Source: SZUA-186 sp041552135 (GTDB taxonomy: Bacteria; Pseudomonadota; Gammaproteobacteria; UBA9214). Taken from it: a stretch of 23,764 bases of DNA. Location of the stretch: contig JBFELL010000024.1 of the NCBI GenBank assembly GCA_041552135.1, positions 1-23,764 of the forward strand. The letters are read 5' to 3'. The position numbers and the translations under genes are program-made. Shown here in pieces: positions 1 through 7,796 of the stretch (position 1 is the stretch's first letter; the number at the start of each line of letters is the position of its first letter). Below the pieces are notes generated by a model. It searched no databases. It saw only the letters and a list, made by a program, of their open reading frames with translations, and was not told where the DNA came from.

Positions 1-1254
1 CTCCTCGGCCAGCAGTTCTCCGGCCTGCGCCCCGGCAAGCTGGCGGCTGCCCGCGTCGATGCAGGCGGCAGCGCGGGCGAGGGCATCGAGGTGCCGGCGA
101 CGGGCGCTGAAACCGCCCTCGGTCTGCTCGACATAGCCGGCACAGTGCTTGAGGTGGTGGCGCAAGTGCTCGAGGCCGCTGCCGTCACGCGCGCACAGCG
201 CAACCGCCGGCACCTCGCCGGTGTCGTCCAGGCCCGGTGAGCGGCCACTGAGGTCGATCTTGTTGAACACGCGGATGTGCGGGACGCTGGCCGGCAGGGC
301 CTGCAGGATGGCCGCATCGGCGGCTGTCATGCCGCGCTGGTCGTCGATCACCAGCAGCACACGGTCGGCGTTGCCAATCGCCTCGCGCGCACGTCGCATG
401 CCCTCGCGCTCGACCGGGTCCTCGGTATCATGCAGACCGGCCGTGTCGATGATGTGCAGTGGCATGCCATCGAGCTGGATCTGTTCGCGCAGCACGTCGC
501 GCGTCGTTCCGGGAACCTCGGTGACAATCGCCGCATCATGCCCGGCCAGTGCATTCAGCAGGCTGGATTTGCCGGCGTTCGGCTGGCCGGCGATGACCAG
601 CGTCATGCCATCGCGCAGCAACTGGCCCTGGTGCGCTGCCTGCTCGATGGCCTGCAATTCCGCCTGCACGGCCGCCAGGCGTTGCTCGAGCTGCGGGTCG
701 GCAAGAAAATCGATTTCCTCGTCGGGAAAATCCATGGCGGCCTCGACCCAGCTGCGCAATTCGATCAGGCGCTCCAGCAGGGCATGGACGCGTTGGGAGA
801 ATTCACCGTGCAGGGAGCGCACGGCGGCGCGCGCGGCCCCGGCCGTGGCGCTGTCGATCAGGTCAGCGATGGCCTCGGCCTGCGCCAGGTCGAGCTTGTC
901 GTTGAGAAAGGCACGTTCGGAAAACTCGCCGGCGCGCGCCGCGCGTGCACCAAGCTGCAGTACCCGCGCCAGCAACAGGTCCATCACCACCGGCCCACCG
1001 TGACCGTGCAGTTCCAGCACATGCTCGCCGGTAAAGGAGGCCGGTGCGGCAAAGTACAGCGCCAGGCCCTCGTCGATCAGGCCACCGTCGGCGGCCCGGA
1101 AGCCGTGCATCCCGGCATGACGGGGACGTGGCAGGCGCCCGAGTAACTGCCGCGCGATGGCCGGCACCCCCGGCCCGGAAATGCGCACGATACCGATCCC
1201 GCCGTGACCGGCAGGGGTGGCAATGGCGGCGATGGTGTCGGCGGCTGGATGCAT
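1..1254 (-). CDS. mnmE: tRNA uridine-5-carboxymethylaminomethyl(34) synthesis GTPase MnmE (partial, C-terminus outside window)
   Basis: GTPase that works with MnmG to install the (carboxymethyl)aminomethyl group on U34 of certain tRNAs. Reading down from ATG at 1254, the N-terminus MHPAADTIAAIATPAGHGG matches the family's opening. 418 codons are present against about 450 in the family. The GTPase domain shows the P-loop GQPNAGKS (residues 223-230), then a TTRD switch, DTAG and NKID. The last visible residues (GELLAEE) are the conserved helix before the C-terminal CIGK tail, so only about 35 residues lie beyond the window edge. The start has no good Shine-Dalgarno. The gene is last in the rpmH-rnpA-yidD-yidC-mnmE order, 140 bp after yidC, with a REP-like palindrome in the gap, so it may be transcribed separately. 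Identity is very secure; only the exact start is uncertain. Confidence 0.96.
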   Translation of the reverse strand, partial: MHPAADTIAAIATPAGHGGIGIVRISGPGVPAIARQLLGRLPRPRHAGMHGFRAADGGLIDEGLALYFAAPASFTGEHVLELHGHGGPVVMDLLLARVLQLGARAARAGEFSERAFLNDKLDLAQAEAIADLIDSATAGAARAAVRSLHGEFSQRVHALLERLIELRSWVEAAMDFPDEEIDFLADPQLEQRLAAVQAELQAIEQAAHQGQLLRDGMTLVIAGQPNAGKSSLLNALAGHDAAIVTEVPGTTRDVLREQIQLDGMPLHIIDTAGLHDTEDPVEREGMRRAREAIGNADRVLLVIDDQRGMTAADAAILQALPASVPHIRVFNKIDLSGRSPGLDDTGEVPAVALCARDGSGLEHLRHHLKHCAGYVEQTEGGFSARRRHLDALARAAACIDAGSRQLAGAQAGELLAEE

Positions 1255-1352
1255 GCTCGGTAACAGGGGCGGTTGACCGGTGATGGTGCCGCCGGGCGAG
1301 CGTCCCGGCCGGCACACCGGTGTTTACAGGCTCACGGTAGCCGCTTCAGCAC

Positions 1353-1380
1353 ATCGCGGCTGAAACCGCTCCTGCGGGTA
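1353..1380 (-). repeat. REP-like palindrome between yidC and mnmE
   Basis: Read on the minus strand this is a GCAGGAGCGG head, a short loop (TTTCA) and a GCCGCGAT tail, so GCGG pairs with CCGC. The head and tail match the layout of REP elements of pseudomonads and xanthomonads (GTAGGAGCGG...CCGCGAT, from memory). Two related copies sit at 12468-12515. It could act as a transcript-stabilising hairpin or attenuator between yidC and mnmE. Confidence 0.6.
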
Positions 1381-1394
1381 GAGTGACCGGCCGC

Positions 1395-3041
1395 TTATTT
1401 TGCGCCGGCCTCGACACGCCTGGTGATGACCCATTGCTGGGCAATGGAGAGGGTATTGTTGACCACCCAGTAGAGCACCAGCCCGGACGGGAAGAAGGCG
1501 AAGAATACGGTGAACACGACCGGCAGCGCCATCATGACCTTGGCCTGGATCGGATCGAGCGGTGCCGGATTGAGCTTCTGCTGGATCAGCATGGTCGCAC
1601 CCATCAGCAGCGGCAGCACAAAGTAGGGGTCGGGTGATGACAGGTCATTCAGCCACAGCATGAAGCTTGCCTGGCGCAGTTCCACACTCTCCAGCAGCAC
1701 CCAGTAGAGGGCGATGAACACCGGGATCTGCACCAGGATCGGCAGGCAGCCGCCCAGCGGGTTGATCTTTTCCTTCTTGTACAGCTCCATCATCGCCTGG
1801 TTGAGTTTCTGACGGTCATCGCCGTAGCGCTCCTTCAGCGACTTCATTCGCGGCGCCAGCTTGCGCATGTTGGCCATCGACTTGTAGCTGGTCTCGGACA
1901 GCTTGTAGAAGGCCAGCTTGATGAGCAGGGTGATGATGATAATTGCCCAGCCCCAGTTGCCAACAATGCCGTATATCCAGTCCATGGCGATAAACAGCGG
2001 TCGCGCCAGAACGGTGAGCACGCCAAAATCGACGGTCAGCTGCAGACCGGGCGCGACCTGCGCCATTTCATCCTGCAGTTTCGGGCCGAGAAACAGGCGG
2101 CTGGAGAAGGTATCGCTGGCGCCCGCAGCAATGGTGCGCTGCGGCGAGATCAGGCCCATGACATAGCGCGCGCCGCTGAGCGTCTTGGTGTAGTAGCGGT
2201 TCTCCTCGCCGGCGTCGGGTATGACGGCGCCGAGAAAGTAATGCTGGATCATCGCCGCCCAGCCGTCGCTGACCTGGCGGTCGAGATCGGCCTCGGCCAT
2301 GTCATCGAAACCGATCTTCTCGTACTTCTCTTCCGGGCTGTACAGCACCCCGCCCATATAGGTGTAGATGAAGGTGCTCTGGCCGGTCTCCGCGACCTGG
2401 GTGCGCTGCAGCTGACGGTACTGACGGCCGTGCCAGTCGGCACCGCTGTTGTTGGCCACCGTGTGATCGAGACCCACTTCATAGCTGCCGCGACGGAAGG
2501 TGTAGGTCTTGGTGACCTCCACACCCGCCGGGCTGCGCCAGGTAAGCGGGACCTCGAGCACATCGGCCGCATCGGCCAGACGGAAGCTCGCCTGCCCGGC
2601 GGTGAACACCGCATGGTGCGTCGGCTCCTCGCCATCCGGCGTGCGCAGACCGGACTGCACCACGAACAGGTTCGGCAGGCTGTCGTTCAGCAGGCGAAAG
2701 GGCGGCGAATCCGGCTCGGTGCTTGCCGGGTAGGCCAGCAGGTCGATACGGCGCAGGTCGCCACCATTGGTGTCGATGACCACCCGCATAAGGTCGGTCT
2801 CGACGACGATTTCCTGCGCACTCTTCAGCGTGATCTCTTCGGGTATCGCGCTGTCCGCAACCGGCCGCTCGAGAGGCGCCACCGGGAGATCCGCACCGCC
2901 CTCCGGCAAGGCCGCCACATCGGTGGCAACGGGTGCGGGACTCTCCTGCGGGGCAGGGCCGTAGTCTTCCATCCAGGCCTGCCAGATGAGCAGAACCACG
3001 AAGGAAAGCGCAACGAACAGGAACAGGCGCTGATTATCCAT
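1395..3041 (-). CDS. yidC: membrane protein insertase YidC
   Basis: Inner-membrane insertase that integrates and folds membrane proteins, alone or with SecYEG. The 548 residues match the usual Gram-negative length. An N-terminal membrane segment (about residues 5-22, RLFLFVALSFVVLLIWQAW) is followed by a proline-rich linker and the large periplasmic domain (about 55-330). The conserved five-helix core follows, with KEKINPLGGCLPILVQIPVF in the middle and a basic tail RRVEAGAK. The helix that carries the groove arginine in Escherichia coli (IVRGIMYPL) here reads LLIKLAFYKL, so lysine replaces arginine; I recall the same in pseudomonads. The ATG lies inside the end of yidD, overlapping it by 8 bp (ATGGATAA), so the two are probably translationally coupled. 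Confidence 0.97.
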   Translation of the reverse strand: MDNQRLFLFVALSFVVLLIWQAWMEDYGPAPQESPAPVATDVAALPEGGADLPVAPLERPVADSAIPEEITLKSAQEIVVETDLMRVVIDTNGGDLRRIDLLAYPASTEPDSPPFRLLNDSLPNLFVVQSGLRTPDGEEPTHHAVFTAGQASFRLADAADVLEVPLTWRSPAGVEVTKTYTFRRGSYEVGLDHTVANNSGADWHGRQYRQLQRTQVAETGQSTFIYTYMGGVLYSPEEKYEKIGFDDMAEADLDRQVSDGWAAMIQHYFLGAVIPDAGEENRYYTKTLSGARYVMGLISPQRTIAAGASDTFSSRLFLGPKLQDEMAQVAPGLQLTVDFGVLTVLARPLFIAMDWIYGIVGNWGWAIIIITLLIKLAFYKLSETSYKSMANMRKLAPRMKSLKERYGDDRQKLNQAMMELYKKEKINPLGGCLPILVQIPVFIALYWVLLESVELRQASFMLWLNDLSSPDPYFVLPLLMGATMLIQQKLNPAPLDPIQAKVMMALPVVFTVFFAFFPSGLVLYWVVNNTLSIAQQWVITRRVEAGAK

Positions 3042-3270
3042 GACTGTGTTTTATGTCCTCGTCGGGAACCGGGTCGATGCCGCCCGGGTGCCAGGGATGG
3101 CAGCGCAGCAGGCGGCGCACCGCCATCGCGCTGCCGCGCAGGGCACCATAGCGCTCGATCGCGGTTATTGCATAGCAGGAACAGGTCGGGTGGAAGCGGC
3201 AATGTGCACCCAGCCACGGGCTGAGCAGGTAGCGATAGGCCTTGATGGACTGTATTAACAACCAGCGCAT
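3034..3270 (-). CDS. yidD: membrane protein insertion efficiency factor YidD
   Basis: Small membrane-associated protein thought to help YidC-dependent insertion. The 78 residues begin MRWLLIQSIKAYRYLLSPWL, an amphipathic helix, and continue with the family signature CRFHPTCSCYA (Cys24, Cys30, Cys32) and HPWHPGGIDPVP. The ATG at 3270 was chosen because the family starts at this amphipathic helix; extending upstream would run through rnpA. It overlaps the end of rnpA by 16 bp and the start of yidC by 8 bp, so the three genes form a tightly coupled unit. Confidence 0.95.
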   Translation of the reverse strand: MRWLLIQSIKAYRYLLSPWLGAHCRFHPTCSCYAITAIERYGALRGSAMAVRRLLRCHPWHPGGIDPVPDEDIKHSHG

Positions 3271-3623
3271 GTCGTGATCAATCGTTTCCAGAGTTTGTGC
3301 AATGCGGCGTTCAGCATCGGGCCGGATTGTCCGGCGATACCCGGGCGTGCAATGACGACGATGTCGAGTCCGCCGAGTTCGGCCTGGGTGTGGCGAAACG
3401 TTTCCCGGATGTGGCGCTTGACCCGGTTGCGCACAACCGCCGAGCGGGCGGCCTTGCGGGATATGGCCAGTCCCAGCCGGGGATGATCGCAATCATTGGA
3501 GACGGCCAGCAGGGTGAGCCAGCGATCGCTTGCCTTGCAGCGGCAATGCCTGAATACCCGCTGGTAATCGCCTGGCTCGGTAAGTCGCGCCTGCCGTGGA
3601 AAACGCGTCAGGCCGGCACGCAA
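3255..3623 (-). CDS. rnpA: ribonuclease P protein component (probable TTG start)
   Basis: Protein subunit of RNase P, which binds the catalytic RNA and the 5' leader of pre-tRNA. The family signature RNRVKRHIRETFR is present and is preceded by LGLAISRKAARSAV. From the TTG at 3623 the protein has 122 residues, close to the usual 115-125, and begins MRAGLTRFPRQARLTEPGDY. The only upstream ATG (3683) would put 20 extra residues deep inside rpmH in another frame, so I prefer TTG; a CTG at 3611 (118 residues) is also possible. No Shine-Dalgarno is visible, which suggests coupling to rpmH, whose stop lies 7 bp upstream. Identity is secure; the start is not. Confidence 0.93.
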   Translation of the reverse strand: MRAGLTRFPRQARLTEPGDYQRVFRHCRCKASDRWLTLLAVSNDCDHPRLGLAISRKAARSAVVRNRVKRHIRETFRHTQAELGGLDIVVIARPGIAGQSGPMLNAALHKLWKRLITTCAGC

Positions 3624-3630
3624 GGGATAA

Positions 3631-3765
3631 TCAGACGGACAGCCGCGCCCGGCCCTTGGCACGACGCGCCTTGATGACGGCACGACCGTTCTTGGTACTC
3701 ATGCGGGCACGGAAACCGTGGGTCCGCTTGCGCTTCAGGTTGCTGGGTTGAAACGTTCTTTTCAT
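3631..3765 (-). CDS. rpmH: 50S ribosomal protein L34
   Basis: Smallest protein of the large ribosomal subunit. It is 44 residues, starting MKRTFQPSNLKRKRTHGFRA and ending in an Arg/Lys-rich tail (KARRAKGRARLSV), the full-length canonical form. It is the first gene of the minus-strand cluster and lies divergent from dnaA across a 208-bp region. On the minus strand a TTGACA hexamer at 3857-3862 could belong to its promoter, but I see no convincing -10 at the right distance. Confidence 0.98.
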   Translation of the reverse strand: MKRTFQPSNLKRKRTHGFRARMSTKNGRAVIKARRAKGRARLSV

Positions 3766-3973
3766 GGCACGATATATCCCGGTAATTCAATTCACTATTC
3801 CACACCAACGCCGGCGGGAAAAAGGGGCGCAAAGGGTACTGTTTCAATGGCTGGACTGTCAACTGCGAATATCCGTCACCGCCAGCGGACGGGGTGTGGA
3901 TAACTTTTTGCAAGGGGTATAGACTGCTCCACCTTGGAGTTTCGGTAGCAAGAATAAAAGGGGGGCTTGACGG
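3766..3973. promoter_or_regulatory. divergent rpmH/dnaA control region
   Basis: This 208-bp region separates two divergent operons and must hold promoters for both. The only strong motif is one consensus DnaA box (separate entry). Directly before the dnaA GTG is an A/G-rich stretch (aaaaggggggc, 3957-3967) that can serve as ribosome binding site. In pseudomonads this interval is part of the replication origin (established knowledge); a single box here makes it the weaker of the two candidate regions in this window. Confidence 0.5.
3895..3903 (-). promoter_or_regulatory. DnaA box upstream of dnaA
   Basis: TGTGGATAA, the exact complement of the consensus TTATCCACA. It lies 71 bp before the dnaA start, where DnaA autoregulation of its own promoter would be expected. 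Confidence 0.75.
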
Positions 3974-5320
3974 GTGGAAGCGTCGCTGTGGCAAAAGTGT
4001 CTGGTACGTCTCGAAAACGAGCTGCCCGAACAACAATTCAACACCTGGATCCGTCCACTGCACGCCGAGGAAACCCCTGAAACACTGCGCCTGCTGGCAC
4101 CGAACCAGTTTGTTCTCGACTGGGTGCGCAAGCATCACTTCGAAACCATATCGCGCACCCTGCACGATATCGGCCCGGAGCTTCACACCGACGTTCAGCT
4201 CGATATCGGCAGCAACAAGAAGGCCGTCGAGACGCTGCAAATTCCCGCAACCGGCGGCAAACCGTCTATGGCGACACCGGCATCCGCGCCGGTACAGCAC
4301 AAGAGCAATCTGAATCCGGATTTCACCTTCGAGTCCTTTGTCGCCGGCAAGTCCAACCAGCTGGCACACGCCGCCTCCATGCAGGTTGCGGAAAATCCCG
4401 GTGACGCCTACAACCCGCTGTTTATCTACGGTGGCGTCGGGCTCGGCAAAACCCACCTGATGCATGCCGTCGGCAACATGATCCAGCAGAATGATCCTTC
4501 GGCGCGCGTCATTTACCTGCACTCCGAGCGTTTTGTCGCCGACATGGTCAAGGCCCTGCAGCACAATGCCATCAACGAGTTCAAGCGGTTCTACCGCACG
4601 GTCGACGCGCTGCTCATCGACGATATTCAGTTTTTCGCCGGCAAGGAACGTTCACAAGAAGAATTCTTTCATACTTTCAATGCCTTGCTTGAGGGACAAC
4701 AGCAGGTCATTCTGACCTGCGATCGCTACCCCAAGGAAGTCAACGGGCTGGAGGAACGCCTCAAGTCCCGTTTCGGCTGGGGTCTGACCGCGGCCATCGA
4801 ACCGGCCGAGCTCGAGACCCGTGTCGCCATCCTGATGAGCAAGGCGCAGCAAAGCCATATCGATCTGCCGGACGACGTGGCCTTCTTTATCGCCAAACGC
4901 ATCCAGTCCAATATCCGCGAGCTTGAGGGCGCCCTGCGACGCGTGGTGGCCAGTGCCCGCTTTACCGGGCGACCGATCAGCCTGGAGATCACCCGCGAGG
5001 CGCTGCGCGATCTGCTGGTATTGCAGGACAAACTCGTTACCATCGACAATATCCAGAAGGTGGTTGCCGAGTACTACAAGATCCGCGTGGCGGATCTCCA
5101 CTCGGCACGACGCAGTCGCACCATCACCCGGCCACGCCAGATCGCCATGGCACTGGCAAAGGAGCTGACAACGCACAGTCTGCCGGAAATCGGCGATGCC
5201 TTTGGCGGCCGCGATCACACCACGGTGCTGCACGCGACGCGCAAGGTTGCCGAACTGCGTGACAGTGATTTGCGTATCAACGAGGACTATAACAACCTGT
5301 TGAGAACCCTGACGACGTAA
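3974..5320 (+). CDS. dnaA: chromosomal replication initiator protein DnaA
   Basis: AAA+ ATPase that binds DnaA boxes and melts oriC. The GTG start follows an A/G-rich ribosome binding site and gives the standard opening MEASLWQKCLVRLENELP. The 448 residues equal the usual length. Domain I covers about residues 1-80 and a short linker about 81-113. The AAA+ domain has Walker A GGVGLGKT (153-160) and Walker B LLIDDIQFFAGK. The C-terminal DNA-binding domain carries the signature IGDAFGGRDHTTVLHATRKV. DnaA boxes sit on both sides of the gene. Followed by dnaN, recF and gyrB in the classical order. Confidence 0.99.
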   Translation: MEASLWQKCLVRLENELPEQQFNTWIRPLHAEETPETLRLLAPNQFVLDWVRKHHFETISRTLHDIGPELHTDVQLDIGSNKKAVETLQIPATGGKPSMATPASAPVQHKSNLNPDFTFESFVAGKSNQLAHAASMQVAENPGDAYNPLFIYGGVGLGKTHLMHAVGNMIQQNDPSARVIYLHSERFVADMVKALQHNAINEFKRFYRTVDALLIDDIQFFAGKERSQEEFFHTFNALLEGQQQVILTCDRYPKEVNGLEERLKSRFGWGLTAAIEPAELETRVAILMSKAQQSHIDLPDDVAFFIAKRIQSNIRELEGALRRVVASARFTGRPISLEITREALRDLLVLQDKLVTIDNIQKVVAEYYKIRVADLHSARRSRTITRPRQIAMALAKELTTHSLPEIGDAFGGRDHTTVLHATRKVAELRDSDLRINEDYNNLLRTLTT

Positions 5321-5329
5321 TGTGGATAA
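5321..5329 (-). promoter_or_regulatory. DnaA box, consensus
   Basis: TGTGGATAA, complement of TTATCCACA, starting one base after the dnaA stop codon. Confidence 0.75.
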
Positions 5330-5366
5330 GTTGTGCGTAACACGGACGGGCAAAAGTTATCCCCTT

Positions 5367-5375
5367 TTATCCACA
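5367..5375 (+). promoter_or_regulatory. DnaA box, consensus
   Basis: TTATCCACA on the plus strand, facing the box at 5321. A degenerate box TTATCCCCT lies at 5357-5365 just before it, so two sites sit almost end to end. Confidence 0.75.
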
Positions 5376-5523
5376 GCTTCCTAACCGCAGAACACGCACT
5401 TATGAGCGGCTTTATGATTGCTTCAACATATTGAATATTAATGACTAATCATGGTTTTCAACAGCCTGCGACCTGACTAGTAATTGTAATAAACATCTTT
5501 AAAAAGATCTTTAATTAAATACC

Positions 5524-6624
5524 ATGAAACTGACCATTCAGCGTGAAACCCTGCTCAAACCCCTGCAACAGATTACCGGTGTTGTCGAACGACGCCAGAC
5601 CTTGCCGATTCTCGGTAACGTGCTGTTCAATGCGGGCAAGAAAAACCTCAAACTGACTGCCACAGACCTGGAGGTTGAACTGCAGGCACAGGCGGTGGTG
5701 GGTGTCGATGAACCCGGTGACATCACCCTGCCTGCACGCAAGTTGCTTGATATCTGCCGTACCCTGCCGGAAGAAGCCGAAATCCATATCACGGTGAAAA
5801 ACGACAAGGCACAGGTACAGTCGGGCAAGAGCCGGTTTACGCTGGCCACCATGCCCGCCAGCGAATTTCCGGTAGTCGACAAGATCAAGAGCGCCAGGAA
5901 ATTCTCGCTGCCGCAAAACGATCTGCACCACCTGTTCGAGCGCACCTCGTTCTCCATGGCACAACAGGACGTGCGCTATTACCTGAACGGCCTGATGCTG
6001 GAACCCGAGGATGGGGTGCTGCGGGCCGTTGCGACAGACGGGCACCGCCTGGCAATGTGTGAACTTGCCGCCGATATCGGTGATTCGGCCGACCAGCAGG
6101 TCATCGTGCCACGCAAGGGCGTACAGGAACTGCAGCGGTTGCTGGAGGACACCGAGGATGCCGTGCAGGTCGAGATTGGCAGCAACCATATTCGCATCAC
6201 GACCAGCGAACTGCGCTTCACGTCGAAACTGATCGACGGTCGCTTCCCGGATTATCAGCGCGTGATTCCCAAGGATGCCGACAAGGTGCTCAGTGTGAAT
6301 CGTGAGTTGCTACGCCAGGCGTTGACACGCACCTCGATTCTGTCGAATGAAAAATACCGCGGCATCCGGCTCGATGTTTCTAAAAATTTACTTAAAATTC
6401 AAGCACATAACCCGGAACAGGAAGAGGCGGTTGAGGAACTCGAGGTCGCCTACAATGAGGATTCCATGTTGATCGGCTTCAATGTGACCTACCTGCTGGA
6501 TGTGCTGGGTGCCATCGATGGTACGGATGTGGAACTGCATCTGAGCGATGCCAACAGCAGTGCGCTGATCTACAAGCCGGGGAACGATGACTGCCGTTAC
6601 GTCGTCATGCCCATGCGCCTCTGA
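5524..6624 (+). CDS. dnaN: DNA polymerase III subunit beta (sliding clamp)
   Basis: Ring-forming processivity clamp that tethers Pol III and other polymerases to DNA. The 366 residues match the family length exactly. The N-terminus MKLTIQRETLLKPLQQITGV and the stretch RRQTLPILGNVLF are typical, as is the C-terminus ending VVMPMRL, part of the client-binding pocket. The ATG has no obvious Shine-Dalgarno; the preceding 30 bases are almost all A and T and belong to the probable origin. recF follows, but 74 bp or less separates them depending on the recF start. Confidence 0.99.
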   Translation: MKLTIQRETLLKPLQQITGVVERRQTLPILGNVLFNAGKKNLKLTATDLEVELQAQAVVGVDEPGDITLPARKLLDICRTLPEEAEIHITVKNDKAQVQSGKSRFTLATMPASEFPVVDKIKSARKFSLPQNDLHHLFERTSFSMAQQDVRYYLNGLMLEPEDGVLRAVATDGHRLAMCELAADIGDSADQQVIVPRKGVQELQRLLEDTEDAVQVEIGSNHIRITTSELRFTSKLIDGRFPDYQRVIPKDADKVLSVNRELLRQALTRTSILSNEKYRGIRLDVSKNLLKIQAHNPEQEEAVEELEVAYNEDSMLIGFNVTYLLDVLGAIDGTDVELHLSDANSSALIYKPGNDDCRYVVMPMRL

Positions 6625-6698
6625 CTCCGCGTGCCCGTCTTCAGCTGACTTCCATTTCCGCCTCTCCCGAATCTTCGCCAGCCAGCCTCGCGGGGCTT

Positions 6699-7769
6699 CT
6701 GTCTCTCGACATAAGGGATTACCGCAATATCCAGACTGCACAGCTGGCGTTCTGTAGCGGGCTGAATCTTGTTACCGGCGCCAATGCCGCCGGCAAAACC
6801 AGCCTGCTGGAAGGCATCCATTGCCTGGGACGGGTGCGTTCATTTCGTACCAATGATGCCGATCGACAGATCCGTGAGGGCCGGGCGGCCTACCGTCTGG
6901 TGGGACGTGTTGCACGGCGCGAGGGCCGGGTCATACCCATCGGCATCGAACGACGCCCGGGCCGCTATACCATTCATGTTGCCGGCGAACCGGTGCAGCG
7001 CCTGTCGGATCTGGCCGGCAATTTTCCGGTGCACATCATGACGGGCGATACCGCGACGGTGCTGGACGGTGGGCCCCGCTATCGCCGCCAGACGCTGGAT
7101 TGGGCACTGTTCCACGTGGAACATGGCTATCGCCGGGCGTGGCAACGCTATGCCCGCTGCCTGCGCCAACGCAATGCGGCCCTCCGGGTGAATGCGCCGG
7201 CCAGCCAGGTCACGGCGTGGGACCCGGAACTGGTGGATGCCGGTAACGCCATCGACCGTATGCGACGTGCCTACCTGGCGGCATTCGAACCGCTCATTGC
7301 GAAAGAAGTCGGGTTGTTGCTGCCTGACAAGACACTCAGTCTGCGTTTCCAGTCTGGCTGGTTGCGTGAAGTGACCTTGCAGGAGGCGTTGGTCAGGTCC
7401 CTTGGAACCGACCGTTCACGTGGCTACACCCATGCCGGTCCGCATCGCGCAGACTATTCATTGTGGATGAACGGCAAACCGGTCGCGTCGCATTTTTCGC
7501 GGGGCCAGCAGAAGGCGGTGATTGCGGCCTTCATGATGGGCCAGGTGAAGTTGCAGCAGCAGAGGGACCGCACTGGCGGGGCCTTTTTGCTGGATGATCT
7601 TGCCAGTGAACTGGATGCCGGTCACCAGGCGCGAATTCTGGCATCGCTGGCGGAACTGGGTACCCAAGTCTTCGTTACCGCGATTGATGCCTCAGCGCTC
7701 GACCTGTCTGCATGGCCGGAATTAAAAAGGTTTCACGTGGAACATGGCGAGATCCAGGAACTGGTATAA
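6699..7769 (+). CDS. recF: DNA replication/repair protein RecF (no canonical start codon; start uncertain)
   Basis: SMC-like ATPase that helps load RecA at gaps. The reading frame encodes the N-terminus DIRDYRNIQ and Walker A GANAAGKTS (DNA about 6780-6806). It continues to the signature SRGQQKAVIAAF and Walker B LLDDLASELD near the end. In this frame there is no ATG, GTG or TTG between the in-frame stop at 6588-6590 and GTG 6834, and a start at 6834 would delete Walker A. I place the start at CTG 6699, giving 356 residues against 357 in E. coli; CTG 6645 (374 residues) and ATT 6654 (371) are alternatives. One substitution (GCG to GTG at 6690) would also restore a normal start. The gene contains two parS-like sites. 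Product secure, start not. Confidence 0.9.
   Translation: MSLDIRDYRNIQTAQLAFCSGLNLVTGANAAGKTSLLEGIHCLGRVRSFRTNDADRQIREGRAAYRLVGRVARREGRVIPIGIERRPGRYTIHVAGEPVQRLSDLAGNFPVHIMTGDTATVLDGGPRYRRQTLDWALFHVEHGYRRAWQRYARCLRQRNAALRVNAPASQVTAWDPELVDAGNAIDRMRRAYLAAFEPLIAKEVGLLLPDKTLSLRFQSGWLREVTLQEALVRSLGTDRSRGYTHAGPHRADYSLWMNGKPVASHFSRGQQKAVIAAFMMGQVKLQQQRDRTGGAFLLDDLASELDAGHQARILASLAELGTQVFVTAIDASALDLSAWPELKRFHVEHGEIQELV
7108..7123. promoter_or_regulatory. parS site (ParB binding), perfect palindrome, inside recF
   Basis: TGTTCCACGTGGAACA is a perfect 16-bp palindrome matching the chromosomal parS consensus TGTTYCACGTGRAACA at every position. It lies within the recF coding sequence, where it encodes FHVEH, about 1.7 kb from the probable oriC, the expected location for centromere-like ParB loading sites. 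parA and parB are not in the window. Confidence 0.85.
7729..7744. promoter_or_regulatory. second parS-like site near the recF 3' end
   Basis: GGTTTCACGTGGAACA matches the parS consensus at 15 of 16 positions, failing only at the first base. It lies 621 bp from the perfect site, again encodes FHVEH, and sits just upstream of the gyrB promoter, so bound ParB could influence gyrB transcription. Confidence 0.7.
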
Positions 7770-7770
7770 T
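7762..7770 (+). promoter_or_regulatory. extended -10 promoter element for gyrB
   Basis: TGGTATAAT is a perfect TGN-TATAAT extended -10. It overlaps the recF stop codon and lies 27 bp before the gyrB ATG. No good -35 is seen at the usual distance, which fits an extended -10 promoter. Inferred from motif and position only. Confidence 0.55.
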
Positions 7771-7796
7771 GCTTCGGTTAACTAAAGGATCCTGAC

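Larger units (their letters stand above)
5321..5523. other. probable chromosomal replication origin (oriC) between dnaA and dnaN
   Basis: A 203-bp non-coding stretch right after the dnaA stop. It holds two perfect DnaA boxes in opposite orientation (5321-5329 and 5367-5375) and a near-match TTATCCCCT (5357-5365). From about 5400 it becomes AT-rich, ending in 5490-5520 (aaacatctttaaaaagatct and onward), a good candidate unwinding element. An AGATCT hexamer (5505-5510), the sequence described for ATP-DnaA binding, sits inside that AT-rich end within a 10-bp palindrome. The dnaN promoter must also lie here. Box cluster plus AT-rich flank supports an origin; the site is inferred, not proven. Confidence 0.65.

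Noticed and set aside
277..1146. Plus-strand open frame of 289 codons opposite mnmE
   Set aside because: The minus strand clearly encodes MnmE with all GTPase motifs; this frame is its antisense shadow.
2241..3224. Long plus-strand open frame of 327 codons opposite yidC
   Set aside because: It mirrors the yidC, yidD codons on the other strand, contains no recognisable domain and is a typical GC-rich shadow frame.
3255..3683. Longer rnpA from ATG at 3683
   Set aside because: The extra 20 residues lie out of frame inside rpmH and do not resemble RnpA N-termini.
7415..7423. A third parS-like core, TTCACGTGG, in recF
   Set aside because: Only the core matches; both outer arms of the 16-bp palindrome differ.
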